Below are positions 42,033 through 50,507 of a stretch of DNA of 64,000 nt, piece after piece; position 1 is the first letter of the stretch; every line of letters begins with the position of its first letter. The stretch comes from Chitinophagales bacterium (GTDB taxonomy: Bacteria > Bacteroidota > Bacteroidia > Chitinophagales > Chitinophagaceae): NCBI GenBank assembly GCA_017303855.1, contig JAFLBL010000008.1, positions 1-64,000 on the forward strand, written 5' to 3'. The notes under the pieces were generated by a model, which was not told the origin of the DNA, did no database searches, and saw only the letters and a program-made list of their open reading frames with translations. Made by a program: the position numbers and the translations under genes.

Positions 42033-43418
42033 TTAAAACAGCTGGCTGAACGGGATGGTAATAGTGGTCCGGCCGGTGCGGGTTTTCTGCTTCCATTTGG
42101 GACCTTCTTTGATCAGGCGGATCGCTTCCTTATCACATTTTTCGCAGAGGGATTTTTCCACCCGGATATTCACCGGCTCCCCGTTTTTGTCTACTTCAAA
42201 TGAGACGGTTACAGTGGCACCGGCGGCGGGTTTGCCCCGGTATTCTTCCGGTACTTCCACATTGTTGGCGATATAGGTATCATAGTTTTCCCATCCGTCT
42301 GCCGGCTCCGGTTCTTCCACTTTGAGCATATTATTCTGAGAGCGGGTAATCGCATTATTGGGTCGCTGATTACTTAATACGAGTGCGTTCACTTTCCGGT
42401 CATCCTGGAGTACGATCTGGTTGTTGGGTGATGCGTTCCGTAACTGTGATACCCTGTTTTCAAAACCGATCGAGTGTACCTGTACCTGCAATACGGTATC
42501 GGGGAAGGTCAGGTTAAAAAATCCACGTGCGTCAGTATAGGTACCCACATTGTCTTCCGTATTGGTTACTTTGGCAAAGGGTACACCGAAATTGGAAGCA
42601 TCGGTTACCCGTCCCCGAAAGATATTGGTTTTAAAGTTGGCAATATCATTGGTTTTTGGCTGTGTTACCGGGGCAACGGCTTTTTTCCTGGCTGCTTCCT
42701 GTTTTGATACGACCGCATTATCATCAGCTTCCATTGTTTCTTTAAGCGCTTTTGCTTCATCCCTGGCGACGGCGTCCTGGCGTTTTGTACCATAACCGGT
42801 CACCACTACTTCCTCAGCCGGAGCAGGGGCTGCGGATTCTTTATCTTTTACTTCCGTGTTTAGTACTTTGTCCGGCGTGGCAACCGTTGTATTGCTGAAC
42901 GTATTTTTTGTATCGTTCACATCAGTTGCCATTTGGGAGGGCTTTACAAAGTAACTACTGTCAGTAGCGGTTGTACTATTAGCAGCAGGGCTGCTGTTTG
43001 GCACAGGCGTTACGGGACCGGCCGCTTTAACTTCCGGATCTTTCTTAACCGGTTCAGCCTGGGCAATGGTCGTCTCTTTATTATTGAACATAAAAAGATA
43101 GGCCAGCAAGCCGGCACCGGCCAATACACCCGTCATAACAGCGGCCCGCATCCAGGGGAAGGAGGATTTATCATTACCCGGCAAGGCGATTACTTTATTG
43201 TCTTCGCTGAGGCGGCGGGCCAGTCTTTCTTTTAAGTCAGTAATATCTGCCGGGATGGTCAGTGCATCGTTGTCATACCCTTCCATTGCATCCGCCAAAA
43301 AAGGATCTTCCAGGGCGGATTTCTCCATCGCGTGCATTTCTGCCGGCGACAGTAATCCCCTGTGATATTTTTCAATATCGGCTGCGGAATAGGTTTTTAT
43401 GGTATGCCCGTCTGACAT
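42033..43418 (-). CDS. Anti-sigma-like/TonB hybrid protein with CPD domain and SusC-type motif
   Basis: This 461-aa protein has a cytosolic N-terminus (1-88, YSAADIEKYHRGLLSPAEMHA, like anti-sigma factors that follow ECF sigma genes), one membrane helix (about 91-110) and a Pro/Ala/Thr linker. Residues 203-213 read EVVVTGYGTKR, the signature of SusC-type receptors. A CPD-like domain (FRGRVTDASNFGVPFAKV) and a C-terminal TonB domain (VTVSFEVDKNGEPVNIRVEK, ITIPFSQLF) complete it. It lies 25 nt after the sigma gene on the same strand, so the pair is an operon. It may both hold the sigma factor and sense or energise an outer-membrane partner. Confidence 0.8.
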   Translation of the reverse strand: MSDGHTIKTYSAADIEKYHRGLLSPAEMHAMEKSALEDPFLADAMEGYDNDALTIPADITDLKERLARRLSEDNKVIALPGNDKSSFPWMRAAVMTGVLAGAGLLAYLFMFNNKETTIAQAEPVKKDPEVKAAGPVTPVPNSSPAANSTTATDSSYFVKPSQMATDVNDTKNTFSNTTVATPDKVLNTEVKDKESAAPAPAEEVVVTGYGTKRQDAVARDEAKALKETMEADDNAVVSKQEAARKKAVAPVTQPKTNDIANFKTNIFRGRVTDASNFGVPFAKVTNTEDNVGTYTDARGFFNLTFPDTVLQVQVHSIGFENRVSQLRNASPNNQIVLQDDRKVNALVLSNQRPNNAITRSQNNMLKVEEPEPADGWENYDTYIANNVEVPEEYRGKPAAGATVTVSFEVDKNGEPVNIRVEKSLCEKCDKEAIRLIKEGPKWKQKTRTGRTTITIPFSQLF

Positions 43419-43443
43419 AAGGCGATATAAAGTTCTGTTTTTT

Positions 43444-44034
43444 TTAAATACTCAGGTTGTCACCATTCCCGGTTTTGTCCATGCAGTTTTTCAGGTTCCT
43501 CCGGCCATTCTGGATCAGGCTTCGTACCTGGTTCCATTCGAGACCGGTCTGGTCCACAATTTCGTTATATGATTTGCTTTCCAGGTAAAACAACCGGATG
43601 GAAGCCTGTTGTTCGCTGGAAAGGGTACCTAGGCAGTCTTCCAGTTTCCTGTAATTTTCCTCTTTCTCCAGTACAGCATTCAGATGCGGGTTTTCTTCCG
43701 ATTGCACAAAATCCGGGTTGAATTCCACTGTTTTCATGTTTTTAGGCGTCCGGAGCTGCATCAGGCAGTGGTTTTTGGCCAGTTGATGCAGCCAGGCCCT
43801 GAAATTCTCCACTTCATGCTTTTTCAATTTTGATACCAGTTCCTCAAAAATCAGCATAACACTGTCTTTCGACCGTTCCGGTTCCTTAAAATATTTGAGA
43901 CAGACCCCGTAGACCAGCTCCATATAGCGCTGGTAAAGTTCCCCGAGTACGGCCATATCGCCCTTTTCTTTATAAAGGGTAACGAGTTCTTTGTCAGTGA
44001 GTGACGAGTGTGATATGTGCCTTATGAACGCCAA
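43444..44034 (-). CDS. ECF-type RNA polymerase sigma factor
   Basis: This 196-aa protein has region 2 (LGELYQRYMELVYGVCLKYF, FRAWLHQLAKNHCLMQLR) and region 4 (LSSEQQASIRLFYLESKSYN, EIVDQTGLEWNQVRSLIQ). It would direct RNA polymerase to a dedicated set of promoters. The adjacent anti-sigma/TonB hybrid is the probable inhibitor. The VWA gene diverges, with 85 nt between the starts, so it is a candidate target. Compared with most ECF factors the region 2-4 linker is slightly longer. Confidence 0.88.
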   Translation of the reverse strand: MAFIRHISHSSLTDKELVTLYKEKGDMAVLGELYQRYMELVYGVCLKYFKEPERSKDSVMLIFEELVSKLKKHEVENFRAWLHQLAKNHCLMQLRTPKNMKTVEFNPDFVQSEENPHLNAVLEKEENYRKLEDCLGTLSSEQQASIRLFYLESKSYNEIVDQTGLEWNQVRSLIQNGRRNLKNCMDKTGNGDNLSI

Positions 44035-44119
44035 GGGCTTAAAATTAGGAAATTAAAATTTTATGGATGCTTTATGCAAAGGTTAAAATACCCGCATCAG
44101 GGTATGAAAATGCGCTTTT

Positions 44120-46090
44120 ATGAAACGAATTCTTCTTCTGCTGGCCCCCGTGCTGGTATTTGTGCTGGCTTTTCGCCCGGTAACCGGAATTACAGTAAGT
44201 GGTAAAGTAACGGATGACAAAGGAAGTCCGGTGGCCTATGCTTCCGTAGTATTAAAGGGAACGAAGGAAGGAACCATGACAGGTACAGATGGTACTTATA
44301 AGTTAACCTTGTCCCGTTCATCCGGTACACTTGTTTTTTCAGCGCTCGGGTTTGTAACCCAGGAAAAGCCGGTAAAGTCAACGGGTAAAACCGATGTGGT
44401 ACTGGTAGCTGAAACCTTAACGATGTCTGAAGTAGTGGTTACCGGGTATGCAACGCAACGGAAAATGGATTATACCGGCTCGGTGGCACAGATTCAATCC
44501 GCCCCGGTTGCTAACAACGGATTTACGAAACAGTTAAGTGGAAGGGTAGCCGGCGTACAGATTAGTGGTAACAACGGCTATCCGTATTATGATCAGCAGT
44601 CCGGTTTTTTTGACGGGGAAAGTTATGAAGTGATCAATGAAAATAAGTTTGCAACGGCCATTGAGCAGCCTCTTTCCACATTCTCAATTGATGTGGATGC
44701 GGCCGGCTATAGCAATATGCGAAGATTTCTGAACAATGGCCAGCTGCCTCCTGTAAATGCGGTACGTATTGAGGAAATGGTAAACTATTTTAAATATGAA
44801 TATCCGCAGCCTTCGGGAAATGATCCATTTTCCATTAACACTGAAATTTCCGATGCACCCTGGAACAAAGACCATAAACTGGTGCTGATCGGATTGCAGG
44901 GCAGAAAAATTCCCATGGAGAAATTGGCTGCATCCAACCTGGTTTTTCTGATTGATGTATCCGGTTCCATGCAGGGGCCTGAAAGACTGGGATTGGTAAA
45001 AGCTTCTATGAAAATGCTGGTGGAACAATTACGGGAGCAGGATAAAGTGGCGATTGTGGTTTATGCCGGAGCGGCCGGGTTAGTACTGCCGTCTACGTCT
45101 GGTAAGGAAAAAGGAAAAATCATGGAGGCAATTGAAAAACTGGAAGCCGGTGGTTCCACAGCCGGTGGAGCGGGTATTAAACTTGCTTATAAAACCGCCC
45201 GTGATTATTTTGTAAAAGGCGGAAATAACCGGGTGATTTTATGTACCGATGGTGATTTCAATGTGGGTGCCAGCAGTGATCAGGATATGGAGACACTTAT
45301 TGAACAGGAAAGAAAGAGCGGGGTATTCCTGACCGTACTGGGCTATGGCATGGGTAATTACCAGGATGCTAAAATGCAAAAACTCGCTGATAAAGGGAAT
45401 GGCAATCATGCCTATATTGATGGCATTACCGAAGCGAAAAAAGTACTGGTGAATGAGTTTGGCGGTACATTATTTACCATTGCGAAAGATGTGAAACTCC
45501 AGATTGAATTCAATCCGGCTAATGTGCAGGGTTACCGCCTGATCGGGTATGAGAACCGGATGCTGGCCAAAGAAGATTTTAATAATGATAAAAAAGATGC
45601 GGGTGAATTGGGCAGTGGTCATACCGTAACCGCTTTGTATGAAGTAATACCGGTGGGAGTGAAGAGTTCATTTTTAACTACAGTGGACCCGTTGAAATAC
45701 CAGGCGCCAAAAGAAGAAGTAGCCATAAAAGCATCGAAAGATGAAATCCTTACAGTGAAATTCCGTTATAAAGCCCCGGACGGCGACGTTAGTAAAATGA
45801 TTGCTCACCCGGTGCTGGATAAATCGGTTTCCATAGCAAAGACCTCTGAGAATTTCCGTTTTGCGGCAGCGGTGGCTGAATTCGGTCTGTTACTCCGTAA
45901 TTCTGATTTTAAAGCAGCGGCCAGTTATGACAATGTGCTTGGTCTGGCCCGGAAGGCAAAAACCACGGATGAAGAAGGCTATCGCGCAGAATTTATCCGG
46001 CTGGTGGAAAGTGCCCGTTTGCTGACTAAGGGAAAAGAGCCGTTAGCTGTACAGGAAACGGAAGCCGGTTCAGCGCCATCGCTTAAATAG
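44120..46090 (+). CDS. VWA-domain protein (YfbK-like) with CPD and SusC-like N-terminus
   Basis: This 656-aa protein has a signal peptide (MKRILLLLAPVLVFVLAF) and a CPD-like domain (VSGKVTDDKGSPVAYASVVL, about 26-95). The SusC-type motif EVVVTGYATQR (104-114) and the plug-like LSGRVAGVQISGNNG (139-153) follow. Next come the YfbK-type pre-domain and a von Willebrand A domain whose MIDAS begins DVSGSM (279-284). A DUF3520-like C-terminus completes it. It is probably a periplasmic or surface protein binding ligands through Mg2+. It diverges from the sigma factor operon whose TonB hybrid carries the same signature motif, suggesting a common system. Confidence 0.85.
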   Translation: MKRILLLLAPVLVFVLAFRPVTGITVSGKVTDDKGSPVAYASVVLKGTKEGTMTGTDGTYKLTLSRSSGTLVFSALGFVTQEKPVKSTGKTDVVLVAETLTMSEVVVTGYATQRKMDYTGSVAQIQSAPVANNGFTKQLSGRVAGVQISGNNGYPYYDQQSGFFDGESYEVINENKFATAIEQPLSTFSIDVDAAGYSNMRRFLNNGQLPPVNAVRIEEMVNYFKYEYPQPSGNDPFSINTEISDAPWNKDHKLVLIGLQGRKIPMEKLAASNLVFLIDVSGSMQGPERLGLVKASMKMLVEQLREQDKVAIVVYAGAAGLVLPSTSGKEKGKIMEAIEKLEAGGSTAGGAGIKLAYKTARDYFVKGGNNRVILCTDGDFNVGASSDQDMETLIEQERKSGVFLTVLGYGMGNYQDAKMQKLADKGNGNHAYIDGITEAKKVLVNEFGGTLFTIAKDVKLQIEFNPANVQGYRLIGYENRMLAKEDFNNDKKDAGELGSGHTVTALYEVIPVGVKSSFLTTVDPLKYQAPKEEVAIKASKDEILTVKFRYKAPDGDVSKMIAHPVLDKSVSIAKTSENFRFAAAVAEFGLLLRNSDFKAAASYDNVLGLARKAKTTDEEGYRAEFIRLVESARLLTKGKEPLAVQETEAGSAPSLK

Positions 46091-46114
46091 TCTCTTTTGC
46101 AGCGTTCTTTATAA

Positions 46115-46145
46115 GGGGCTGAACCGTGAGGTCAGCCCCGTTTTT
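46115..46145 (+). terminator. Intrinsic terminator after the VWA gene
   Basis: The stem GGGGCTGA / TCAGCCCC with a 9-nt loop is followed by GTTTTTG. Confidence 0.85.
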
Positions 46146-46304
46146 GTATGTACTAGTTGTAAACCCAGACAGCAAGGCAACCTCCTGTGTGAAAACCAGC
46201 GATTAGAAATACTGTCAATAACCTGCAGGTAACTGTTGCTCCTGCTTGTGTAATCCTCCGGTTGGCTGCATCTGGAAAAGTAATTATTCAATAAATACTT
46301 TTTT

Positions 46305-47393
46305 ATGGGCAGCAGCTTACAGTTAAAGGTTTCGGAACCCTGTCACGAGAACTGGGACAATATGACGCCGGATGATAAAGGTCGTTTTTGCGGGGCCTGC
46401 CGGAAGCAGGTGGTTGATTTTTCGGTTATGAGTGACCGTGAATTGGTGCAGTTTTTTAAAAAGCCAGCCACGGGATCTGTGTGCGGACGGTTTTTGAATG
46501 ACCAGCTTGAACGGCCACTGGAAATGCAACAAAAAAGAATTCCCTGGTTCCGTTATTTTTTTCAGATCATGCTGCCGGCTTTATTTATATCTGAGGCGGG
46601 GGCGCAGCGAACTACAGGCAAACCGGTTGTAGTGCCGGTAAATGATACAGGCAAACTAAGGAACAGGCCGGTAGAATTGATTATGGGATTGGTCGTAAGG
46701 CGGCCACAGTTACCCGTGGCAACGGATACAACCGAAAAGAAAGTATTTATGGTAAAGCCGTCATTTATAAAGGGGCGTGTTACCGATCAGCAAGGGCTGC
46801 CGGTTCCTTATGCCAGTATTGATCCGGGAAACGGATTGGCGAGGGCAGCTGATGAAAACGGCGCTTTTTTACTGGATACCACTTTTATAAAGAATGGGCA
46901 ATCTGTCCGGATCAGTGCCGTCAATTTTGAACCAAGAGTAATTCAGATTAATAAGGAAAAAGATCTGGAGGACAGCTTGCTGATAAAACTGGAGCCACAG
47001 CCTGCGATGCCTGAAGTGGTGCTTCCTTCTCAGATTGTTTATACGAAAGGGAATGTGGTGATGGGCACCGATTCTGAAAGTCGTACAGTATTCACAGAAA
47101 CCGGAAGTGCCCCTCTTTCAGTTCCGGTTAGAAAACTGGCGCTGTTTCCCAATCCGGTGACATCCGGCACAGCCCTGCATATCAGCTTTGGTACATTAAA
47201 AGAAGGGTATTATCAACTGGTTGTTTATGGATATTCCGGTCAGCTGGTTCTCCAAAAGGAAATCTGGATGGATGCAAACGCCCGTGTACTCAGTCTTGAA
47301 TTGCCGGTAATGGCAGCGGGAAATTATATATTGTCAATGAAACATAAGGAGTCAGGAGAAAAGACCGGGGAGCGGTTTGTGGTGGTACATTAA
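46305..47393 (+). CDS. Cys-motif/CPD/T9SS sorting-domain protein
   Basis: This 362-aa protein has no normal signal peptide. Residues 1-45 contain PCHENWDNMTPDDKGRFCGAC and then RKQVVDFS. C13, H14, C29 and C32 could bind zinc, a compact motif seen at the start of many Bacteroidota proteins. A membrane helix follows (about 84-102, YFFQIMLPALFISEAGAQ), then a CPD-like domain (IKGRVTDQQGLPVPYASI). The C-terminus resembles a T9SS type A signal (LALFPNPVTSGTALHISF, VVYGYSGQLVL). A cytosolic zinc motif before an export-style C-terminus is odd, but the AQ cleavage-like site after the helix fits an internal signal anchor. It follows the VWA gene. Confidence 0.72.
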   Translation: MGSSLQLKVSEPCHENWDNMTPDDKGRFCGACRKQVVDFSVMSDRELVQFFKKPATGSVCGRFLNDQLERPLEMQQKRIPWFRYFFQIMLPALFISEAGAQRTTGKPVVVPVNDTGKLRNRPVELIMGLVVRRPQLPVATDTTEKKVFMVKPSFIKGRVTDQQGLPVPYASIDPGNGLARAADENGAFLLDTTFIKNGQSVRISAVNFEPRVIQINKEKDLEDSLLIKLEPQPAMPEVVLPSQIVYTKGNVVMGTDSESRTVFTETGSAPLSVPVRKLALFPNPVTSGTALHISFGTLKEGYYQLVVYGYSGQLVLQKEIWMDANARVLSLELPVMAAGNYILSMKHKESGEKTGERFVVVH

Positions 47394-47463
47394 TGAAAAT
47401 TGAATATTGAGCATTTCTTACCCGGAAAATAATTTTCAATATTCAATATTCAATTTTCAATGT
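47394..47463. repeat. Heptamer array, TTCAATA family, forming a 17-bp hairpin
   Basis: Ten in-phase 7-bp positions run from TGAAAAT to TCAATGT. The arms TGAAAATTGAATATTGA (47394-47410) and TCAATATTCAATTTTCA (47443-47459) are perfect complements. The element begins directly after the stop codon at 47391-47393 and ends eight bases from the xerD stop, so it separates convergent genes. Confidence 0.88.
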
Positions 47464-47471
47464 ACATCAGG

Positions 47472-48374
47472 TTATACCCGGAAACCAGGATGAAACTGCT
47501 CCAGTGTTTTACGAAGAAATTCCCGGTCGAGATGGGTATAGATTTCGGTAGTAGTGATGCTGGCATGACCGAGCATTTCCTGAACGGCTCTGAGATCGGC
47601 CCCGCCTTCCACGAGATGGGTGGCAAAGGAATGACGGAAAGTATGCGGTGAAACGGTTTTGCTGATGCCCGCTTTAAGGGCCAGGTCTTTTATGATATAA
47701 AAAATCATGACCCGGGATAATTTACTGCCCCGGTTATTCAGGAAGAGAATATCCTCATTTCCTTTTGCGGGTTGTATGTGAACCCGTACCTGGTTTTTAT
47801 AAATCGTGATATATTTAATAGCGCTTTTGCCAACAGGGATCAGTCTTTCTTTATCACTTTTACCGATCACCCGTATGAAACCCAGTTCAGGATAGAGTTG
47901 TGATATTTTCAATCCCACCACTTCGCTGACCCGTAAACCGCAGCTGTACATGGTTTCCAGTATCGCTTTATTACGCGCTCCTTCCGGTTTGCTTAGGTCA
48001 ATGGCACCGATCATGGATTCAATCTCCTGGAAGCTCAACACATCGGGCAGGGCCCGTTTCAGTTTTGGGGCTTCCAGCAGGGTAGTGGGATCCTTACGGC
48101 TGATCTGTTCTAGTAAACAGTATTTATAAAATGATTTGATACCGGAAATCATCCGGGCCTGTGAGCCGGCCGACATGCCCAGTTCACTGATCCATTTTAA
48201 AAACTGCTGCAGGTCTTTTAATCCGATAGCGTCCGGATTTACCAGCCGTTCCTTTGTTTGCAGGAATGTGGTGAAATGTTCCATATCCCGTAAATAGGCT
48301 TCCACTGAATTATCCGAAAGGGATTTTTCCAGTTGCAGGTATGCTTTGAAGCCTTTTTTGTAGGGTTCCCACAT
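47472..48374 (-). CDS. xerD: Site-specific tyrosine recombinase XerD-like
   Basis: This 300-aa recombinase starts at ATG 48374 ([20 protein letters not shown]), the usual XerD N-terminus; an upstream ATG adds unlikely sequence. The N-terminal SAM-like domain ([17 protein letters not shown]) is followed by the catalytic domain. The catalytic Arg is in [25 protein letters not shown] holds His and Arg, and [15 protein letters not shown] holds the His and nucleophile Tyr. It resolves chromosome dimers at dif. The dif site is not visible here. Octamer arrays flank the 5' side. Confidence 0.92.
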   Translation of the reverse strand: MWEPYKKGFKAYLQLEKSLSDNSVEAYLRDMEHFTTFLQTKERLVNPDAIGLKDLQQFLKWISELGMSAGSQARMISGIKSFYKYCLLEQISRKDPTTLLEAPKLKRALPDVLSFQEIESMIGAIDLSKPEGARNKAILETMYSCGLRVSEVVGLKISQLYPELGFIRVIGKSDKERLIPVGKSAIKYITIYKNQVRVHIQPAKGNEDILFLNNRGSKLSRVMIFYIIKDLALKAGISKTVSPHTFRHSFATHLVEGGADLRAVQEMLGHASITTTEIYTHLDREFLRKTLEQFHPGFRV

Positions 48375-48400
48375 GATGAACAGAATTGGAAAATTACCTG

Positions 48401-48424
48401 ATGTTCCAATATGCCGATGTGCCA
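48401..48424 (+). repeat. Octamer array, ATGTGCCA family (3 units)
   Basis: ATGTTCCA, ATATGCCG and ATGTGCCA lie 26 bases ahead of the xerD start. They are the inverse of the units at 48577-48608. Confidence 0.7.
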
Positions 48425-48576
48425 ATTGGGGAAGATGCTGAAAGTTAGTCTCCCCGTTCACAAGTAGAAGTTTTAATGAGCAGCTATTCGGCGGCACACT
48501 AAAATTTCAGCACATGTATTTCAAATTATTTATAATAAAAAGTACAAAGGCTTTACTATCATATACATATTCAAGG

Positions 48577-48608
48577 CCGCATATCAGCTTATCGGCATAT
48601 CGGCACAT
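48577..48608 (+). repeat. Octamer array, CGGCATAT family (4 units)
   Basis: CCGCATAT, CAGCTTAT, CGGCATAT and CGGCACAT end seven bases from the stop codon of the downstream-facing lipoprotein gene. They pair in inverted orientation with 48401-48424. Confidence 0.75.
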
Positions 48609-48615
48609 CTATCAT

Positions 48616-49275
48616 TTATTCAAGCACAATCTTCTTCTCTTTCTCCACCCAATTCTTTTCCACCAGGATTTTTACCCAGATACGGTCGTTGGTGATATTT
48701 ACGGAGTCGATGTATTCGTGCAGGGCATCGTAGTCGATATCCAGTTTCTGACCAAAGGTCATCATGGCTTTTTTACCGGTGTTCATGTCTTCCACATAAA
48801 TATTCCCGCGATCGGTATTGGCGACGAGATTTTCCGCGACCACAAATTTTTTATCGAGGTTGTTGATGCCGCTGCTTTTCAGACTGAAACTGGCGTTTTT
48901 GTCGTAAGGTAATTTAATCTGGAATCCGCGGCCGGTAATACAATCATTAAACATCAGCCAGGCGGCTTCGGTCTTGTTGAAATAGCAACGAACATAGTCC
49001 TTGTTCATTTTCACGGTTGCGCCGAGCAGGTAGGTAAACCCGGTTTTACGGTCGGAGCCCATGCCGTCATACGTCCAGATGATGCTGTCGGGGCCGCAAT
49101 CTCTGGTGGTGATGAATACAGAAGGCGCTTTGGGGTCAGTTCCTTTAAATTTAAGGGTGTCTTTCAGACAGGCGGTGTCACAGAAAGTTTTAGGTGCAAC
49201 CGGGGTTGCATTATTGCAGGAACTGACAGCGACCATTAGCACGGCGGCGGCCAGTATGGAAAACAGGGCTTTCAT
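48616..49275 (-). CDS. Lipoprotein, function unknown
   Basis: This 219-aa protein starts at ATG 49275 (MKALFSILAAAVLMVAVSSC); the lipidated Cys is at residue 20. Mature sequence features are FCDTACLKDTLKFKGTD and TTRDCGPDSIIWTYDGMGSD. Paired Cys suggest disulfides, followed by mixed beta strands (YVRCYFNKTEAAWLMFNDC). No family is recognised. A clear TAnnTTTG box lies 21 nt upstream. The gene diverges from the YkgJ gene. Confidence 0.78.
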   Translation of the reverse strand: MKALFSILAAAVLMVAVSSCNNATPVAPKTFCDTACLKDTLKFKGTDPKAPSVFITTRDCGPDSIIWTYDGMGSDRKTGFTYLLGATVKMNKDYVRCYFNKTEAAWLMFNDCITGRGFQIKLPYDKNASFSLKSSGINNLDKKFVVAENLVANTDRGNIYVEDMNTGKKAMMTFGQKLDIDYDALHEYIDSVNITNDRIWVKILVEKNWVEKEKKIVLE

Positions 49276-49295
49276 ATCTCTTAATTTGATTTGTA

Positions 49296-49303
49296 CAAAA
49301 ATA
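49296..49303 (-). promoter_or_regulatory. -7 box (TATTTTTG) for the lipoprotein gene
   Basis: On the minus strand TATTTTTG matches TAnnTTTG, 21 nt before the ATG at 49275. Confidence 0.55.
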
Positions 49304-49373
49304 GCCAATGCGGCGGGGAATGAAAATTCTTTTCCCTGCTGCCGGTATGGCTTCAATTATTATCTTCGGGGCT

Positions 49374-49883
49374 ATGAGTAAGATTCCACCTGTAAACCTC
49401 CGTTCCTTTAATCAGAAAGCCCGTAACCGTAAAACGGGTATGCGCCGTTATCTTTCCAGGCTCGAAAAAAACGCTCCCCGCGGGCTGGATAAACAGATTG
49501 CAGCTATGGAAAAAGAAGTCTGGGCCGAAACGGATTGTCTGTCCTGTGCCAACTGTTGCAAAACCATGACGCCAACCTATAATCCGAAAGACCTGAAGCG
49601 TATTTCAGCGCATTTCAAAATGACGATTCCTGAATTCAAAAAGAAATACCTGAAGCAGGAACGGGGTGGTGAACGAGACTGGATGAATAAATGGACGCCA
49701 TGTGAGTTTCTCAACCTGAAGGATAATAAATGCTCTATCTATGCAATCCGTCCCGATGATTGTGCCGGATTCCCGCATTTGAGTAAGAAGTTCAGGGATT
49801 TTGTACATATCCATAAGCAGAATGTGGAATATTGCCCGGCTACGTTTAAGCTGGTGGAGAAGATGATGGAGCGTGTTGTCTGA
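49374..49883 (+). CDS. YkgJ family cysteine cluster protein
   Basis: This 169-aa cytosolic protein starts at ATG 49374 (MSKIPPVNLRSFNQKARNRK). The metal-binding cysteines appear as CLSCANCCKTMTP (about 57-69), CEFLNLKDNKCSIYAIRPDDC (about 107-127, broken here by reading) and VEYCPATF. This is the zinc/iron chelating pattern of UPF0153/YkgJ, whose function is not settled. A Lys/Arg-rich N-terminus is present. An octamer array starts eight bases after the stop. Confidence 0.85.
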   Translation: MSKIPPVNLRSFNQKARNRKTGMRRYLSRLEKNAPRGLDKQIAAMEKEVWAETDCLSCANCCKTMTPTYNPKDLKRISAHFKMTIPEFKKKYLKQERGGERDWMNKWTPCEFLNLKDNKCSIYAIRPDDCAGFPHLSKKFRDFVHIHKQNVEYCPATFKLVEKMMERVV

Positions 49884-49890
49884 TTGAACC

Positions 49891-49930
49891 GATGTGCCAA
49901 TTAGCCGATTAGCTGATTTGCCGATTAGCC
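49891..49930 (+). repeat. Octamer array, GATTAGCC family (5 units)
   Basis: GATGTGCC, AATTAGCC, GATTAGCT, GATTTGCC and GATTAGCC lie just after the YkgJ stop. They form an inverted pair with 50082-50109. Confidence 0.82.
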
Positions 49931-50081
49931 AACCTGACGACCTGAGAAAAGGCAGATTAATTGAAGAATCCTGAGTCCGGATTAGCATACTTATACTGTA
50001 AAATTCAAAATTTCATGACGGAATAGTTTGTAAAGTACTATAAAGTATAAGGCTAACACAATTCATCTTTTATGAGCATCT

Positions 50082-50109
50082 GCAAATTGATTAATCGGCA
50101 AATCAGTTA
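50082..50109 (+). repeat. Octamer array, inverse GGCAAATC family
   Basis: GCAAATTG, ATTAATCG and GCAAATCA are followed by a diverged unit, one base before the YraN stop on the minus strand. They are the reverse complement of the units at 49891-49930. The pair frames the convergent gap. Confidence 0.7.
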
Positions 50110-50110
50110 A

Positions 50111-50467
50111 TCATATATAGACATCTTCCATCAGAAAATACTCCGTTTCTCCCCATTGTTTCATCGTGATGGCCAGGATATCGTATTGTATCCAGGGGTG
50201 CCCCGGATTCTGTCGCAGGTACGCATTGGCGGCCCACTTCAGGTTTTTGAATTTCTGACGGGTAACACTGGTCTCCGGCCGGGTGTCCTGGTTGCCTTTC
50301 CGGGTTTTCACTTCAATGAAGTGCAGAAACTTCCCTTTGCTGGCAATAATGTCTATTTCATGGGGATGTTGCTGCCAGTTTCGTTGAAGGATCGTATACC
50401 CTTTTTCCGCCAGCCATTTAGCGGCGAGATTTTCGCCTTCTTTTCCGAGTTCGTTGTGCGCTGCCAT
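50111..50467 (-). CDS. YraN family protein (UPF0102, endonuclease-like)
   Basis: This 118-aa protein has the restriction-endonuclease-like core of UPF0102: NELGKEGENLAAKWLAEKGY, HEIDIIASKGKFLHFIEVKT with the D...ExK catalytic pattern, and a C-terminal YDILAITM. YraN proteins occur next to RNase H and DNA-processing genes in many bacteria; their role is not established. It diverges from manA with a 40-nt gap between the starts. Confidence 0.88.
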   Translation of the reverse strand: MAAHNELGKEGENLAAKWLAEKGYTILQRNWQQHPHEIDIIASKGKFLHFIEVKTRKGNQDTRPETSVTRQKFKNLKWAANAYLRQNPGHPWIQYDILAITMKQWGETEYFLMEDVYI

Positions 50468-50507
50468 AACTTATCTTTATGGTAAGTTAAAACCAACCAT
50501 TAAAACC

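Noticed and set aside
47472..48374. Integrase of a mobile element
   Set aside because: Length, N-terminus and catalytic motifs fit housekeeping XerD, and no element boundaries or cargo genes are present.
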